From Formicarius rufipectus (lineage: Eukaryota > Chordata > Aves > Passeriformes > Formicariidae): a stretch of DNA of 64,000 bases. The stretch is taken from positions 1,528,612 to 1,592,611 of the forward strand of contig VXAU01000197.1 in NCBI GenBank assembly GCA_013399695.1, read 5' to 3'. Made by a program: the position numbers and the translations under genes. Below are positions 52,161-64,000 of this stretch, piece after piece. The notes under the pieces are model-generated. The model made no database searches. It was not told where the DNA came from and was given only the letters and a program-made list of their open reading frames with translations. Position 1 is the stretch's first letter. Each line of letters opens with the position of its first letter.

Positions 52161-54974
52161 CTGTTGTTGAAGGACAAAAGCCCTTGTCAAAACAAAAAAA
52201 AAAGTTAAAGAAAATGTGGAGAATGGCAACTGTTGAAAGCTACGGGGGCTCATTGAAAGACAAAAGCTTCAATTACCTGGATTTTTCTAAAGGCCTGTTA
52301 ACACTCCTGGTCTATAAGCAGGACTGTAAACAGCCATTGTGCTAGGTTCATAAAGGCTCCTAAAGGGATTATTCACTGGGTTGTGCCAATTGCCTCTCAA
52401 TTCCACCAAGAATGTTCGCAAAGCCGACCCCTAATTGTGCTGCTTTTTGGAAGCACTTTCTTGCAGTGACAGATTCCAGTCAGCAGAAAGCCTCCCGTGA
52501 GGTCGGTCCAGCAGAAACAACACACAGCTCAGGTAGAAGTGGCTCCTAGCACTATAAAAAGACCTCGTTCCTCCCTGCTCTGCCCTGCACAGGACACAAC
52601 ACAACTCTTGCAGAGAGTGACCAAGCACCAAAGAGCCTCTGTCAAACTTCCATGGGTTCACCAGGGCAGAACAACAATCAGGGGCTGCTGTCAATGGATC
52701 CTGCTCCAGCTGAGGGCTCAGGCTCTGGACAAAAAGGGAGCAGAACAGTAAGAAAATCTGGTGCTTCTCTAATTTTCACCTCAGCAACGGCAGCAGCTCC
52801 ACCATCTTCTCCATCCCAACTGTTCCCTGCTGTACTTTAAAGACCTGAGGAATCAGACAGAGCTCCCATATGTGTAGACAATAACCTGTGGCTTCTCTTT
52901 TTTTGATGCTGAGGTGGAATCTTACTTTTCAAGTCCCCCTCCATCACAGTTTTCCCACCAGGCAAGGAGCTCTGATGCATTCCATCACCTTCTTGTACAA
53001 ACATCTGAACAGGGGACAAAGATGGCCTTAGGGCTACTGCAAAACAGGCAACAGCATATTTGGCAGAGAACCTTCTCTTACCATTACACTGACATCGGGC
53101 TCCTTGCAAGCTGTTTTTTTTGTTCTCTGATTCCGGTTGTTTTCTGTTAAGAACCACAAAAACATCCTTTGCCTCTTTTCTTACCCCCAATGTTCTAACT
53201 TCCAGATCATCCGGTTTTTCTTCCCATAATAAAAGCACTACATTGATTTACATGAAATCAGATAGTCACATAAACTATCTCGTTCCAGGAATAAGAGGTC
53301 CAAGAAACAAAACCAAAAACAACCCAAGTCTCATAAGACTGCAACAAGATTGGCAACACTTAGGAGTTTCATCATAGGTTAGGTGCAGAGAAACACTGTT
53401 ATTTCAAATGGAGCCACTTCCTCCAAGGTTTTGAGAATTGCATGGAAGTCACCTCAGCTTACCAACATAAACTCGGTTATCTCCTTTTTCACCCAAACCC
53501 AGCACTTTATGATTTAGGCTGTGCCTACACAGCCTCGAGGCTTTGGGCCCCATTGTGCCAGACAACACAAGAGTTACAGGTTCCTGCCCTGACAGAAAGG
53601 CTTGTTTTCTTCTTTGCACACAAACACACATACCTATGGATAATATTTATATTATGATTAAACAGTGGGTGATAGACATCTAAGCTAGTCATGTGAAGAA
53701 ACAGATCCCAGCCTGGAGGGACATGTAATCTAACCAGTCTCCCTGCAGCTAAAACTATCTAGGGAGGTGCAAGGCTGAGAGAAGAGGAGGCAAAAATATT
53801 AAATATGCAGTCTATAACATTACAATGCAAGCTGGGAGGGTAGAATATATATGTAAAAAGTTGCATAGAATATATGAACAGTATAGAGACCTATGGAGCT
53901 TGCACACCCACTCACAGTCCCAGAGGATGGTCACGTTACTGCTATCTTATTATTTCCAACCATATTTAGTTACTGAATTTTCTTTTAATAGCGAGGCTCA
54001 GGGAAGTATTAGGCTTAAATCCCAGGTTGTTAATGTTTCTTTTAAAGGAAGAAGTAAAATCCAGCCTATTTTTAAGAGCCCTCCCCTCTCCGTGCCCTCT
54101 GAGCTGACTTCCCGGGAGCAGCTCGAAGCGGCAGTGCGTATGGATGGATGTGAGTGCAGGGGGAGGGTGTTGTTTCCTATTAAGTCTGGCATCGGATTCA
54201 TGTCTGCAGGGGCTTGCTTAAGATGATAGGAAGAGAGAGTTTTATCATGAGCCAGACTGACAGAAAAGCTTGCTAATGGGACTTGAGGCATACACAGGAA
54301 AGAAAGTGCCAAAACATTAAGCTACCGCCAAGTGTCAGAGGGCCACTGATTTATTGCAGCAATTTTGCCACTGTGTCCTTTATAAGGTCCCACAAGTCCT
54401 TCCTCCTGGCAAGAAGCTGTGAGCTGCTGCAGCTCGGGGAGAAGTTTAGATCCAGAGCACAGAAAGTGTCCAAGCGAAAGGAGGGGGCCGGGGGTAGGAC
54501 GGAAATCGAATGTTGACTTGAACTTGCCCCAGGCAGCAGAGTCCTCTTAGCTCCACTGCCTCCCTGACAGCTTGATGAAATGAGTCAGGGCCTCCCCATG
54601 GCTAGACCAGCTCAGGCTTCCAAGTGCCGGGGTAGAGCTGTAAGAAACAGATTGAGCCTCAGGGCAGCAATTTTTTTTTTTTCTTTTCCCTTTCTCTCCT
54701 CAGCATTTGGCTGGGGGAAGGGGGAGGTTATGAGCACTACACATGTATAGGCTGAGCCTTTGTCTGCAGAGGGGGAGGGTGAGAGGGAGAGAAGAACAGC
54801 AAGAGAGTATTAGCTATGGCAGCTGAGAATAGCCCTGAGCACTATAACTAATTTTGAGGGGCAGTGATGCATTGTACGGGCTATGTGCTGTTTGGTCTGA
54901 GGGGGCCCCTGTTGTGAAGCAGCAATCAAGAGGACATTTTGTTAAGTGACCAACAGCTGTCATCTGCAAGCCCT

Positions 54975-55026
54975 GGGTGGGGAAGGAGGGAGCAAGGGGA
55001 AGGGAAAAGGGGGGGAAAAAAAAAAA
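54975..55026 (+). repeat. G-rich tract with quadruplex motif
   Basis: Runs of three or more G occur at 54975, 54979, 54988, 54996, 55002 and 55009, with loops of one to five bases, followed by poly-A. This is a second canonical quadruplex pattern on the same strand as the tract at 55427. Confidence 0.8.
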
Positions 55027-55426
55027 GCGCATTTGTCCCTTGGAGGCAGAGCAAATTAATCCACCAATCTGCCACAGTTTTAACTCTAAACGTGCTTGGT
55101 GCCTTGGAAGAGTGGAGCTTCACTCCACCAGCCACCCGGGGAGATGGGCACCTCTCGCCCTGCGCCAGCCTGACGGATGCAGGGAGCTTCCCTACCTCCG
55201 CGGGTCGAGAAACACACGCTAAAAATACTGTTTAAGTCTCTTTTCATTCCATAAAATTGAGTTGATCTGCTGCAGCTTAGGGTCAATCCCTCAAGGACTG
55301 TTTTTTCCCCCCTTCCCTTTTCCTTAGCACTCATAAATTAATCAGGAAGACCCTGACTAAGTCATTTCATGCTGTACAACATAAAAGAAAGTCCCCTGAT
55401 GATCCATGCAAGGATCTATTAAAAGC

Positions 55427-55489
55427 GGGAGGAGGGAGGGAGGAAGGGTTAGGGAAGAAGGAGAAAAAGGAGGGGGGGAAGGAAAAAAA
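55427..55489 (+). repeat. Homopurine tract with G-quadruplex motif
   Basis: The tract is entirely purine apart from TT at 55449-55450. It carries GGG runs at 55427, 55434, 55438, 55446 and 55452 with loops of 4, 1, 5 and 3 bases, a canonical intramolecular quadruplex pattern on the plus strand. The tract ends in AGGGGGGGAAGGAAAAAAA. It lies in the inferred intron of the minus-strand gene. Confidence 0.85.
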
Positions 55490-55739
55490 TCTCAACCTTT
55501 TTGATATTTTAGGATAAAAGCTGGAGGACTTTGTTACGAATTCTAGCCAACATCAAAACACCTTAAATAATTCAAAGAACATGTTAAAGGGAAGAAACTG
55601 AATGTTGCTCTGATGTTCAGTTGATGCTACGCAGAATATTACCCAAAACAGCACAGCCTGTTAAGGGAGACAGCAGCCTTGAGCATTTCAGTTCTTTAGA
55701 AAAATGTCAGAACCTGTAAAAATCATAATTTCCAGCAAC

Positions 55740-55755
55740 TTTTTTTTTTTTTTTT
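55740..55755. repeat. Poly-T run
   Basis: Sixteen T within the inferred intron. No element body recognised. Confidence 0.9.
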
Positions 55756-56398
55756 CCATGATATAAACTCAGCGAGACTGAAATGTAGGTTTCTGACAAG
55801 CTGTTAACAAGACAACTTTAGAAATCTGTCTGGAGCTCTCAGGGAGATGGGCTGCCATTTCACTGCTTCGAAGAAGTTCATGACATGACAAGCAAAAATC
55901 AGGGAACAGAGACCTAAAAACCACGGTGTAATTTTCATTTGCTTCTGTCGTGAAAGAATTCAAGCAGAAATATTAGAAGGCTGCACAACTAAAAAAGCCA
56001 GCAACTGGAAAATCATTGCTGTGGTTTGACAAGCACATCTTTTATGCTGAAAATGGTTTCTTTATTATTATACCTATATACAGGAAAGCACGTCTGGAGA
56101 AAAAGGGATAATCACAAATTACTCCTTGAGATCTACAAAGTAAGATCTGAAGCTGCCTACTTTCAAACCAAGTCTAAAAATGCCCTAGTTCAAGGGAGAG
56201 AGTGACCAACCCATCTTGAGAAAGGTGTAAGAGCCACCAGATTTCTCTTGGTTTCCCACATCCTTGCCCATCACCTCCCTCTGCCACAGGAAAGGTAGAA
56301 ATACCTTTCCATAATGCGATCTTCTACTGGAGCCTACACAGATGACTGTTGCTATATATGTTTAACTCATTAAAAATAGAAAAGCCAGCATCCAATGC

Positions 56399-56425
56399 CA
56401 TCTGTCTGTCTGTCTATCATCTATG

Positions 56426-56489
<64 letters not shown>
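56399..56489. repeat. CTAT tetranucleotide microsatellite
   Basis: A pure CTAT run spans 56426-56489, about 16 units, preceded by TCTG units and one interruption at 56418-56425. It produces a spurious open frame of repeated Leu-Ser-Ile-Tyr, which is not a gene. Probably length-polymorphic. Confidence 0.97.
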
Positions 56490-58705
56490 CATCTTCCTCC
56501 ATATATATCTTTCTCTCCCTCTGTTTCTCACTCTTTGGACTCATTCTGAGTATTTAATGGTAAGTTGAAGTAGCTGTCTTGAAGTCAATTTACTGAGTGC
56601 GACTGACTTTTTGTATCTATGGTTGGAGAATCTCGGCACTCTTGGGAAAAATGCTCTGGGAAACCCACAATACAGCTTTATGTTTAATTTCAGCCCATAT
56701 TTACCTAGAAGGAGAGAGATCAGACAATGCAGGAGATCATTGTCACTAGTAATGCCTATGATTACAACAAGGGGAAATGTGAATTATGGACCACATTTAG
56801 CTCAGCATTTGCAAGGACCACACAAATAATGAACTGAAGCTTTTTCACCTTTTTCCTATTTCAACTTGTTTCCACACGGCTCTGGCAGTGAGACCCCACT
56901 GCCATGCCTGGCTAATTGAAAGGACAGTGCATGCAGAGTTGAATGGTTGACACTGTATTTCACCAATTTACAAAATAGAGAAGACTCTGACAAGAAAAGA
57001 GATGCAGTCTGCTTCTCTTCTGAAGTGCTCACAAGTCCTTTTCACTCTTCCCTTGCTTGGGCATTGTGTCACCTGTCACTCATTTTCTTTTCATTAGACA
57101 GACACTCTTGGAGACATTACAGCTTCAGCACTGTATATGGGTTTTCACTAAGGCACCAGAGAAACATCCATTGCTTTCTAATTCTATAGTTTTAAGCTAT
57201 GACTAATGCCATTTGCTTCCAAGCAACCTCTTGCCTTGCTGCTTCCCCTTGACCACAAGCCTCCTGGCTTCAAGTTACCTGGACGCCTGCCCCAGCTGCT
57301 TTGGTTCCTCACGCTCTCATGGGACAAGCAGAAAGCAAGAGTGGATTTGCACTGACTCACTGCACAGAGCAACTCTAATTCTGTTTAATGCAAGGATGCC
57401 TTAGACAGTATGTCCAACAGAAGAAAAATGGCTTAAAGCCATTATTTACAACAAAGAGGCTGCTGCAGTTTGGAGAGGGGGTTATAAGCTTTCTCTAAAA
57501 TTAAGGAGGAGCTTAGAACTTAACATGGATATAGTCAAAAGCCACTTTAACCATAATGATCTGTCTGGTAATTCCCCATTGACTATAAACATCAGCTTTC
57601 TATTTCTATTTTGACTGCAAACCTATTCCATTACTATGCCATGTCCATGTCACTGTGGAGTCACCAAAAAGTACTGGGCCAGTACAAAATAACAGAATTT
57701 GTTAAAGTACCTCTGCTCTAATGTAAAGCATTTAGTTATTCTCAGCTCTCTGACTTCATGGTATGTGATTCTGTTTGGAGGTTTCATTTACATATTTATT
57801 TAGTAGAGAACATGTATGGCTGTCTTCCCTCAGTGCAAAACCATTATTAGATGCAGGAAGCTGTTAGAGGGGATTTCAGCACGGACTCAGGAGGAAAGGC
57901 ACTTCTTAATGCCTCCCTATCCTGCTTAATAAGAGCCACCCTGTGGAATGAGTGTGATGGATTTCTGGTTATGAAACTTGCTGTGGTTTCTTACAGCTCA
58001 TTCACATGAATGTTTATTTTATTTCATTTATACATTTCATTTTTCATATATATATTTACACCCCCACTTTTTCTTACGCTGTCAAATTCCTTTTTCCTTA
58101 CTTTTCCCTGTAAGTCCAAGTGGTGCAGCAACAAGAGAACCAGGCTATGCACCCAGACACCCACCTGAGGACTCTGTAGTTCCCCTCCAGCTATAGCACA
58201 GATTTTTCCATTCAAATGCAAGCTGGGCACCCAAAATTTTCTAACATGAACATTCAGAAATGGGGACTAATTTTAGAGTCAGAGCTGACATCACTCAGGT
58301 ATGAAGGCAAATCTCTGCTGTGCCTTCCTCCCACTTACGCTGGACCTGGCAGGATGAGTGTGCTGAAGCCAAGTGGGATTCAGCTGGGCTGACCATACAC
58401 CTTGGAACAAACCACTATGATGCTCTGTGGAATATTTGAGCACACTGTTCAATTAGGAACTTTGGAGATGGAAAACAGTCTAAAGGACCTACTCTGTTCT
58501 CAGTACACATTAATTCAGTAAAGAGAAGTACAGTTCATTCTTCATTTAATGATCATGGGAAGGTTATGGGAATCAGCTGCTTTGTTTTGTTGAATTCCTT
58601 TAGCCACTAAAAATCCCTGTTGCTGTCAGGAACAAGATATACAATACTTATACATAATTAATACAATAATTAATGTCATTTAATTCCACTGCTATTTAAC
58701 TCCTG

Positions 58706-58746
58706 GTAAGGTTTATATTGTTGTGGCTAAAAAATATAAACCTTAC
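58706..58746. repeat. Perfect 14-bp inverted repeat
   Basis: GTAAGGTTTATATT (58706-58719) is followed by a 13-base spacer and its exact reverse complement (58733-58746). A perfect 14-bp stem is unlikely by chance in a window this size. No protein coding or known element accompanies it. Confidence 0.85.
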
Positions 58747-61700
58747 TACAGCTACCACTAATGTTTGCATTATTGAGCATTAAAATTCAAATCTGGTAAA
58801 ATATTTAGCACAAGAATTGAGACACCCACAGATGACCTACTCCTCAAAGGAAATTCTCAGAGCACGTGCTTGCAGATTTCAACCAGTACTTTTTAAAATA
58901 AACCTTAAGGGATGGATGCTCCACTTGCCACAGGCAAGCTGCCCTGGAACAAAGAAATTCACCAAGAGAAAAATAAGAAAAGATTTAAAATATGAAAACT
59001 AAAATCACCTCCACAGATCCCTCTGCCCCCAAATCTCCAGCAGTTGTAATTAACATTAATACAATGCAAATTAAATGTTCTTTTTCACTTCATTCCATTT
59101 AGATCTTAAAAATATTTAAGTAGGTAAGTCTTGGAACTGAAGGACAAGCACTGCCTAAGGCACACAATTTGGTGTCTTCAATATAATCTAAGGGAAAAGG
59201 TAATTCAGTAAGAAAATAATACAGTTGGTTTTTCACTCTTACAGAATTATGCCTCAACAAAGCCAAATATAAAAGGTTCAAAGACCTATGCCATTACATG
59301 GAAAATAGTTCTTTGGACCACTAAATGACAAACCTTTAAACAGGACACAATTTTAAACCCATATATTTCATATTTCAGGTGAAATTGTAAAAGCTTTCCA
59401 CTACCTGAGTACATCTGCTCCTCTCTTCCGATGCCTCTAGATACTCATTTGTTCTTGTCAGCCCCCAAAATGTCAATGATTGATGTAAATGTAATGATTT
59501 ACAAGATGGAGCCTCCCACCTCACTGCTCTGCTTTCAGACTGCAAAGGTAGTTTGACCAGCACTGACCTCAAAGATCAAGACAAGGGTTGGTCATACATA
59601 GTGAAGGATGGGAATGTGAGTACCCTTAGCTAAACCACCCTGAAACTTTCTGAACAGGCTTGAGGAAATTTGCTTTTTGTTGTCACAACAGATTTTTTAA
59701 CTAATTTGTATTTTTCTTTCAGGGCTGATGAGGAAACGCTCAGCTCTGTGGATAGATGTCATTTTTGAATAGAAGCTCCAACATGTCTAAGTGTTTCCTT
59801 GGCAGTGACGACCCCCTGTATGGCTAATCCAGACTGGAGCAATTAGAGAATAAAAGAAAGAGAAAACATCTCAACAGGAGGGGCGAGAAGAGAAAAAGAA
59901 TAGAAGACTGAGGAGCAAAAACAGAAAAAACAACTTGCTGCTCTGTGGACCAATAATGAGACAGGGCTACAAACACTGTATGGGAATGAACTCTACCACC
60001 TTTTATTAGCACAATGAGAAAATAATAATTAGATGGAACAAACTACTATGTATTTGTCATGGAGTGAGAATACACTGAATTATACTTTCTCTTTTCTAAC
60101 TGGTTATAATGAACAAAGGTGAATATAAACTGTCTGAAGAACTGGAAAATACTTGGACCATGACATTTTAACCCCTCTCAGTCCGTGTGCACTGGCACTA
60201 TGAAGCAGGCAGGTTTTTCTGATCCCAGGGGAGCTGGGCACAGTCAGTCATTCTTTTTTAACTTGTGATTTTTGCTGTGTCAGCTGTGATGCACCGACCA
60301 CCTCTCGTGTGGTTTGCAGCTACACACAGCAATAAAATGCATAAATAGCAACTCATGATAATGCTATTTATTGGTATGTGTCACCACTGTACATGGAATA
60401 ACAAGAGGGGTTTTCATGGACTGCAGAGTAATTAGGTGTCTTCAAATATGCTTTAAAGCCTTTTCATGGGGCAACTGAGGGGAGGCTCTTCCCAGCATTT
60501 ATGCAAAGCACTTGAACAGGTAACTGAAAGCTCAAGAGCTTCTGACCAGCTTTTAGCAGCACAGGTTGAGAATGAGAGGGTCTCATGCTAATCAACATAC
60601 ATCAAAAAATATTCTTTTAAATTCATACCTAACATTTGTTTATGAAGCAGAAGCAGCATTCAAATCAAACCAGCATGTTGGTTCAGCTGGCTGATGAAAA
60701 ATTGCCACAATTAGAAAAACAAATCTTTGATTTCAATTTTCAGTAAGCAGAGCTTTAGAAGAACAAGATGCACTTGAAAGCATAATAGTTTTTTCCCTAA
60801 AAAAGGAAAGAAAGACATCCTTCCTTGCAACAGCAATTATGATACTTTCATGTCAAATGAATTATATTACTGAAAATAAATCTTTCTAAGATGCACAAGA
60901 GGGTTATCTGGCTCCAGTCAGACTTATGCATTACTGGTTTTATATGTTGTACTCTACTTGATTAATATAGGTAATCAAATTATATTGCCTTCCACTGTGC
61001 TCTCAAATTCAAGGCTATAATGTTTTCAATGACAAAGTTCATAGAGTTGTGTAAAAATGTACCTCATGCTGTACCAGCCCTTTATTGCTGTAGTAAAACA
61101 CCATTTTCAATTTAGTAATAAGTGATATAAAACAGAGTGTCTTGATTGGCAGGGTCGTATTCATTATGCAGTGCCCTACGACACAGCACAGTTCTGAACG
61201 GAAATTTAAGGACAGAATCCACCGCAAGCTCAGATGCTGATACTAAAGGGAATGAAACTATTCTTTTCTCCTGAGTTTTCCAAAGGAAGGACAAGAAACT
61301 GGACACAAGCATGCCCATATATTCTATACACACACACACATACTGATGGAAGAGAGAAAAGGGCAGGAAGGGACCCATCATAGCATGATACTACTCCATG
61401 CAGGTTGTCCTTCACTGGAGCCAATCCTGTACTACTGCTTCCCACCTAGAATAGGAAATGAAAAGAGAAAACAAGAGAAAAAGAGGAAGCACAACACTTG
61501 GGATAGAAGCAAATACTGGAGAAGTATTTCTGGCTCTGCCACTGGCCTGACTTGTGCCCAGAAGAAGCGATTCTGAGTGTTTAACTCGAGGTGCCTTAAT
61601 GAAGTTGTGATACCAAGTGCTCTTCACTTTATGAACATCAGGATTCTCTACAGAGCTGTAAATGAGACTGTCAAAACCGGTACCATCTTAACATTGCAGC

Positions 61701-62980
61701 TATCTTTGAATATGTAAACCCTAACCATTCCCGTTCTTTCTTTTCCCTGACATGAATCAGGAAAAATGTTTACCTTATCCATAAACCATTAAACCAACTA
61801 ATCTGTGGATTCTAGGGAACAAAGTATTCCAGTGAGCCTTGTCACCACTACGAACACTATCTACAAGAGCAAGAATTATAAGGCTATTTACAGTTGAACT
61901 AAATGGCACATATATTGTTAGCTGGTATCTTTTCTAAGCATGTATGTTGAGCAAATGATCTGATCAGGAAAGACAACTCTTGGACTCAGGAATTAATAAT
62001 GTTATCTTAGTTTTGTTTCCTTGGCAACTTGACCTTTCATAATTTGCCCAAAGGCAAAATATGGGCAGCATACCCCTTTCAAATCATACCTCAATAATCT
62101 TGTGATTAAAAGCATCACCAGAATGTGGCCCTGCCATAAGATGGAGAATTAACGACTCTCTACTAAATGATCCACTGATGTTGAATCTAATTTAAGTAGC
62201 CTTGCAAGAATATTTAACACTTAATGATAGGCTCTGTATTAGAGTAGGTTTAATCTAGGATGCAGCCACAGATGTCATAAGGAGGAATTAATCAGCATTG
62301 CTTCCACTAAAACAGAAATGCAAAATTGCTGAACAGAATGTATTAGAAACAGATTAAAGAACTGGGACTTAAACATAAAAGAAACAGAGCTGATGCCACC
62401 CTCAGAGAGCTAATTTTAAATACAGGAAAACTTAATTCGCCTTTAACTGTAGAATTGGGTGTTTGAAGTCACTAAAGAGAAGCTTGCACTATCAAGAAGG
62501 AAAGAAAGGCAGATAGTCTTTTCCCTCATCAATTAAAAATGAAAGTCCAACCCAAATATTAATGCCTGCCTCAGAATCCCAACAAAATGCAGTTACTGAT
62601 GCCCTAGGGGCTATTGCTGCATCCCGCATGAAGCTCCATACTCACTGAAGTGCTGTGGAAGTTTCATTGACTTGGAAAACTCCTGCCTAATTTAGATAAG
62701 GAATCTTTCAAAAAAGCAAATCCTGGAACTAGAGGAATAGGGCCTATGGTTATTGAAATGCTGCAGTTGGAGGAAAATAGGACACAGAGTATTTGCAAAA
62801 TCACTCTAAATGTCCTGTATTGAGAGAACTTGGCCAGCCAAAAGTTTGTGTAAAGATCCACATTACAAGTGGTCATTGTTGCTTCCTTCAATTCATCTTC
62901 CCTCCTATTATTTGAGGACTTCATGCTGCTCAAGGGGTTTATGCTGCTCAGTCTCTTTCATAAGGAATACATGTCAGAGC

Positions 62981-63068
62981 ATAAAGGCAGAAGGGACCAA
63001 GACCATCACTTCAGAACATTCATATAAAGCACAGGCCGCTAAATTTCAACCAGCAACTCTCCTCCATT
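62981..63068 (-). mobile_element. Old CR1-like LINE tail remnant
   Basis: AAAGGCAGAAGGGACCAAGA is followed by AAGCACAGGCCGCTAAATTT and a CAACCAGCAACTC block. It has the same block order as the remnant at 21317 and as the amniote CR1-like tail. It lies within the inferred large intron. Heavily decayed, and no coding part is present. Confidence 0.5.
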
Positions 63069-63943
63069 CTTGATATGAAGATACTGAGAGTGAATCCCCT
63101 AATACTATGAATTCTTGGAAGCTTTATGTCATGGATTAAGTATTGTGTTCTTAAAAGTTTTCAGTCACAGTTAATGCTTCTGGTAATGACGAGGACAACC
63201 TTAGCTTAGCACAATGATACTTCTGCTGAAAACATCTACGAGTGTGCTGAATGCTCCAATGGCAAGTTTAACTCCTGATTCACTATCACTGCTATTAAGA
63301 GGTGTTTGACTGAGTTGAGTGGCTCTTCCTTGAAAAATTACAAAACAAGCTAGCTTTGGTCCCAATTTTCACTGATAGCCTAATAGAACAGACAAATCAT
63401 CTCAGCACTTGTTCCCAAATTAATGAAAAACTTACATAAAGCTTTGATCTTGATGGAAGAATCCATCAAGACTCCCCATTTGTCTCCCTAATTACTTGCT
63501 TTGATGCTCATGGCTTGCAATCCCTGTCTAAGTTAATGTCCTGAGGTTGCCATAGCTACCAATAGTGCAGCAGGCTAAGACAGGGCTCTGCACAGAAGTC
63601 ACCTTTGCTAGAGCTTTGATTCTTTGCCCTGGCTGCTCCTCCACCAGTGAGGGTGGAAAGGTATTCCTGTGCTTCACCACAAGTTAATAAAATAGTTCCT
63701 ATTCATTTTATTACAAATGTTACTGGTAACATCACTTTGGCTTTCTCTCTGCTGCCCATACACTGGAGATTTGGAAAGTGTTTAGAAGATAAGAGTGCAA
63801 GCAACGACACAACTTGCTATGTGGTTGTGTACTTGGATTTTCTTGACTCTTGAAGGGTAATAGTGATGCATCTTTCATCACACTGTCCTGTTTTGAGAAT
63901 ACAGTGACAAGAACTGATAAATAAAAGGTGCAATAATACTCAC

Positions 63944-64000
63944 CTGAATTCCCTGGTTTTCTACAACTTTCTGGTTATCTAAAAACCTTTCATTAAACCT
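63944..64000 (-). CDS. Partial internal coding exon of an unidentified minus-strand gene, cut by the window edge
   Basis: Read on the minus strand, the last 57 bases of the window form 19 open codons (RFNERFLDNQKVVENQGIQ) ending in CAG, followed at once by a near-consensus donor, GTGAGT. Of the three frames only this one is open; the other two meet stops within a few codons. The exon therefore ends in phase 0. That matches the next candidate exon downstream in the transcript, the microexon at 48094-48123, which also starts in phase 0. The acceptor lies beyond position 64000, so the full length is unknown. The peptide is polar, without cysteines or an obvious membrane segment, and I do not recognise the family. 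Inference: an internal exon of a large gene whose 5' part lies to the right. The alternative is a chance open stretch beside a good donor. Confidence 0.6.

Larger units (their letters stand above)
48124..63943 (-). other. Large intron between the two minus-strand exons
   Basis: This interval runs from the GTGAGT donor at 63943 to the CAG acceptor at 48124, about 15.8 kb. I found no further convincing coding exon in it on the minus strand, and phase 0 at both ends is consistent with none being missed. It contains a CpG-rich island (51841-52160), paired hairpins (51261-51466), a G-rich interval (54.7-55.5 kb), a CTAT microsatellite (56.4 kb), a 14-bp inverted repeat (58.7 kb) and an old CR1-like remnant (62.98 kb). 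The rest is AT-rich sequence without recognisable content. Whether it is one intron depends on the two exons belonging to the same transcript. Confidence 0.5.

Noticed and set aside
51881..52345. 154-codon plus-strand open frame over the CpG island
   Set aside because: It opens on GTG, not ATG. The Ser/Pro/Lys-rich peptide follows from the base composition, and overlapping minus-strand frames are equally open.
56349..56549. Open frame encoding repeated Leu-Ser-Ile-Tyr
   Set aside because: It is a direct translation of the CTAT microsatellite.
61325..61341. CA dinucleotide run
   Set aside because: Seven or so units only; ordinary simple sequence.
1..64000. tRNA, rRNA, CRISPR, phage or bacterial defence genes
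   Set aside because: None seen. The sequence has vertebrate non-coding character throughout.

Overview
The window reads as vertebrate nuclear DNA, most likely from a bird. It is AT-rich and almost free of long open frames. The transposable elements I can recognise are a few worn fragments. The most telling is a reverse-oriented CR1 LINE 3' end at 18851, with its tandem TCATAGAA octamer. Two further old CR1-like tails and two MIR-type SINE remnants fit an amniote, and the very low repeat load favours a bird over a turtle or crocodile. No prokaryotic, viral or organellar gene organisation is visible, and the short open frames scattered through the window look like chance.

Only two segments can be defended as protein-coding, both on the minus strand. 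An exon enters from beyond the right edge and ends at 63944 with a CAG/GTGAGT donor. About 15.8 kb further along in the transcript lies a 30-base microexon (48094-48123) with a strong acceptor and donor. Its peptide is strongly acidic (CDSESDIDDK). Both are phase 0 and join in frame. They indicate one large minus-strand gene whose introns fill the right quarter of the window and possibly everything to its left. I could not identify the gene. A fragment resembling an AUTS2-family acidic stretch was considered and not accepted.

Layout: 1-24.8 kb is non-coding, with simple repeats, a three-base assembly gap at 8752, a diverged local duplication bracketing the CR1 fragment (18.4-19.3 kb) and several stretches resembling conserved regulatory DNA. 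From 24.8 to 48 kb it is again non-coding, with two MIR remnants, a homeodomain-type palindrome (27588) and two plus-strand exon-like segments (24873, 44517) that are phase-compatible but weak. The minus-strand intron (48124-63943) holds the most structured DNA: paired hairpins near 51.3 kb, a small CpG island at 51.84-52.16 kb, a G-rich interval with several quadruplex motifs at 54.7-55.5 kb, a CTAT microsatellite at 56.4 kb and a 14-bp perfect inverted repeat at 58.7 kb.

I see no convincing new multi-gene system. The best leads are the microexon gene, the regulatory-looking islands in its intron and the antisense exon-like pair.
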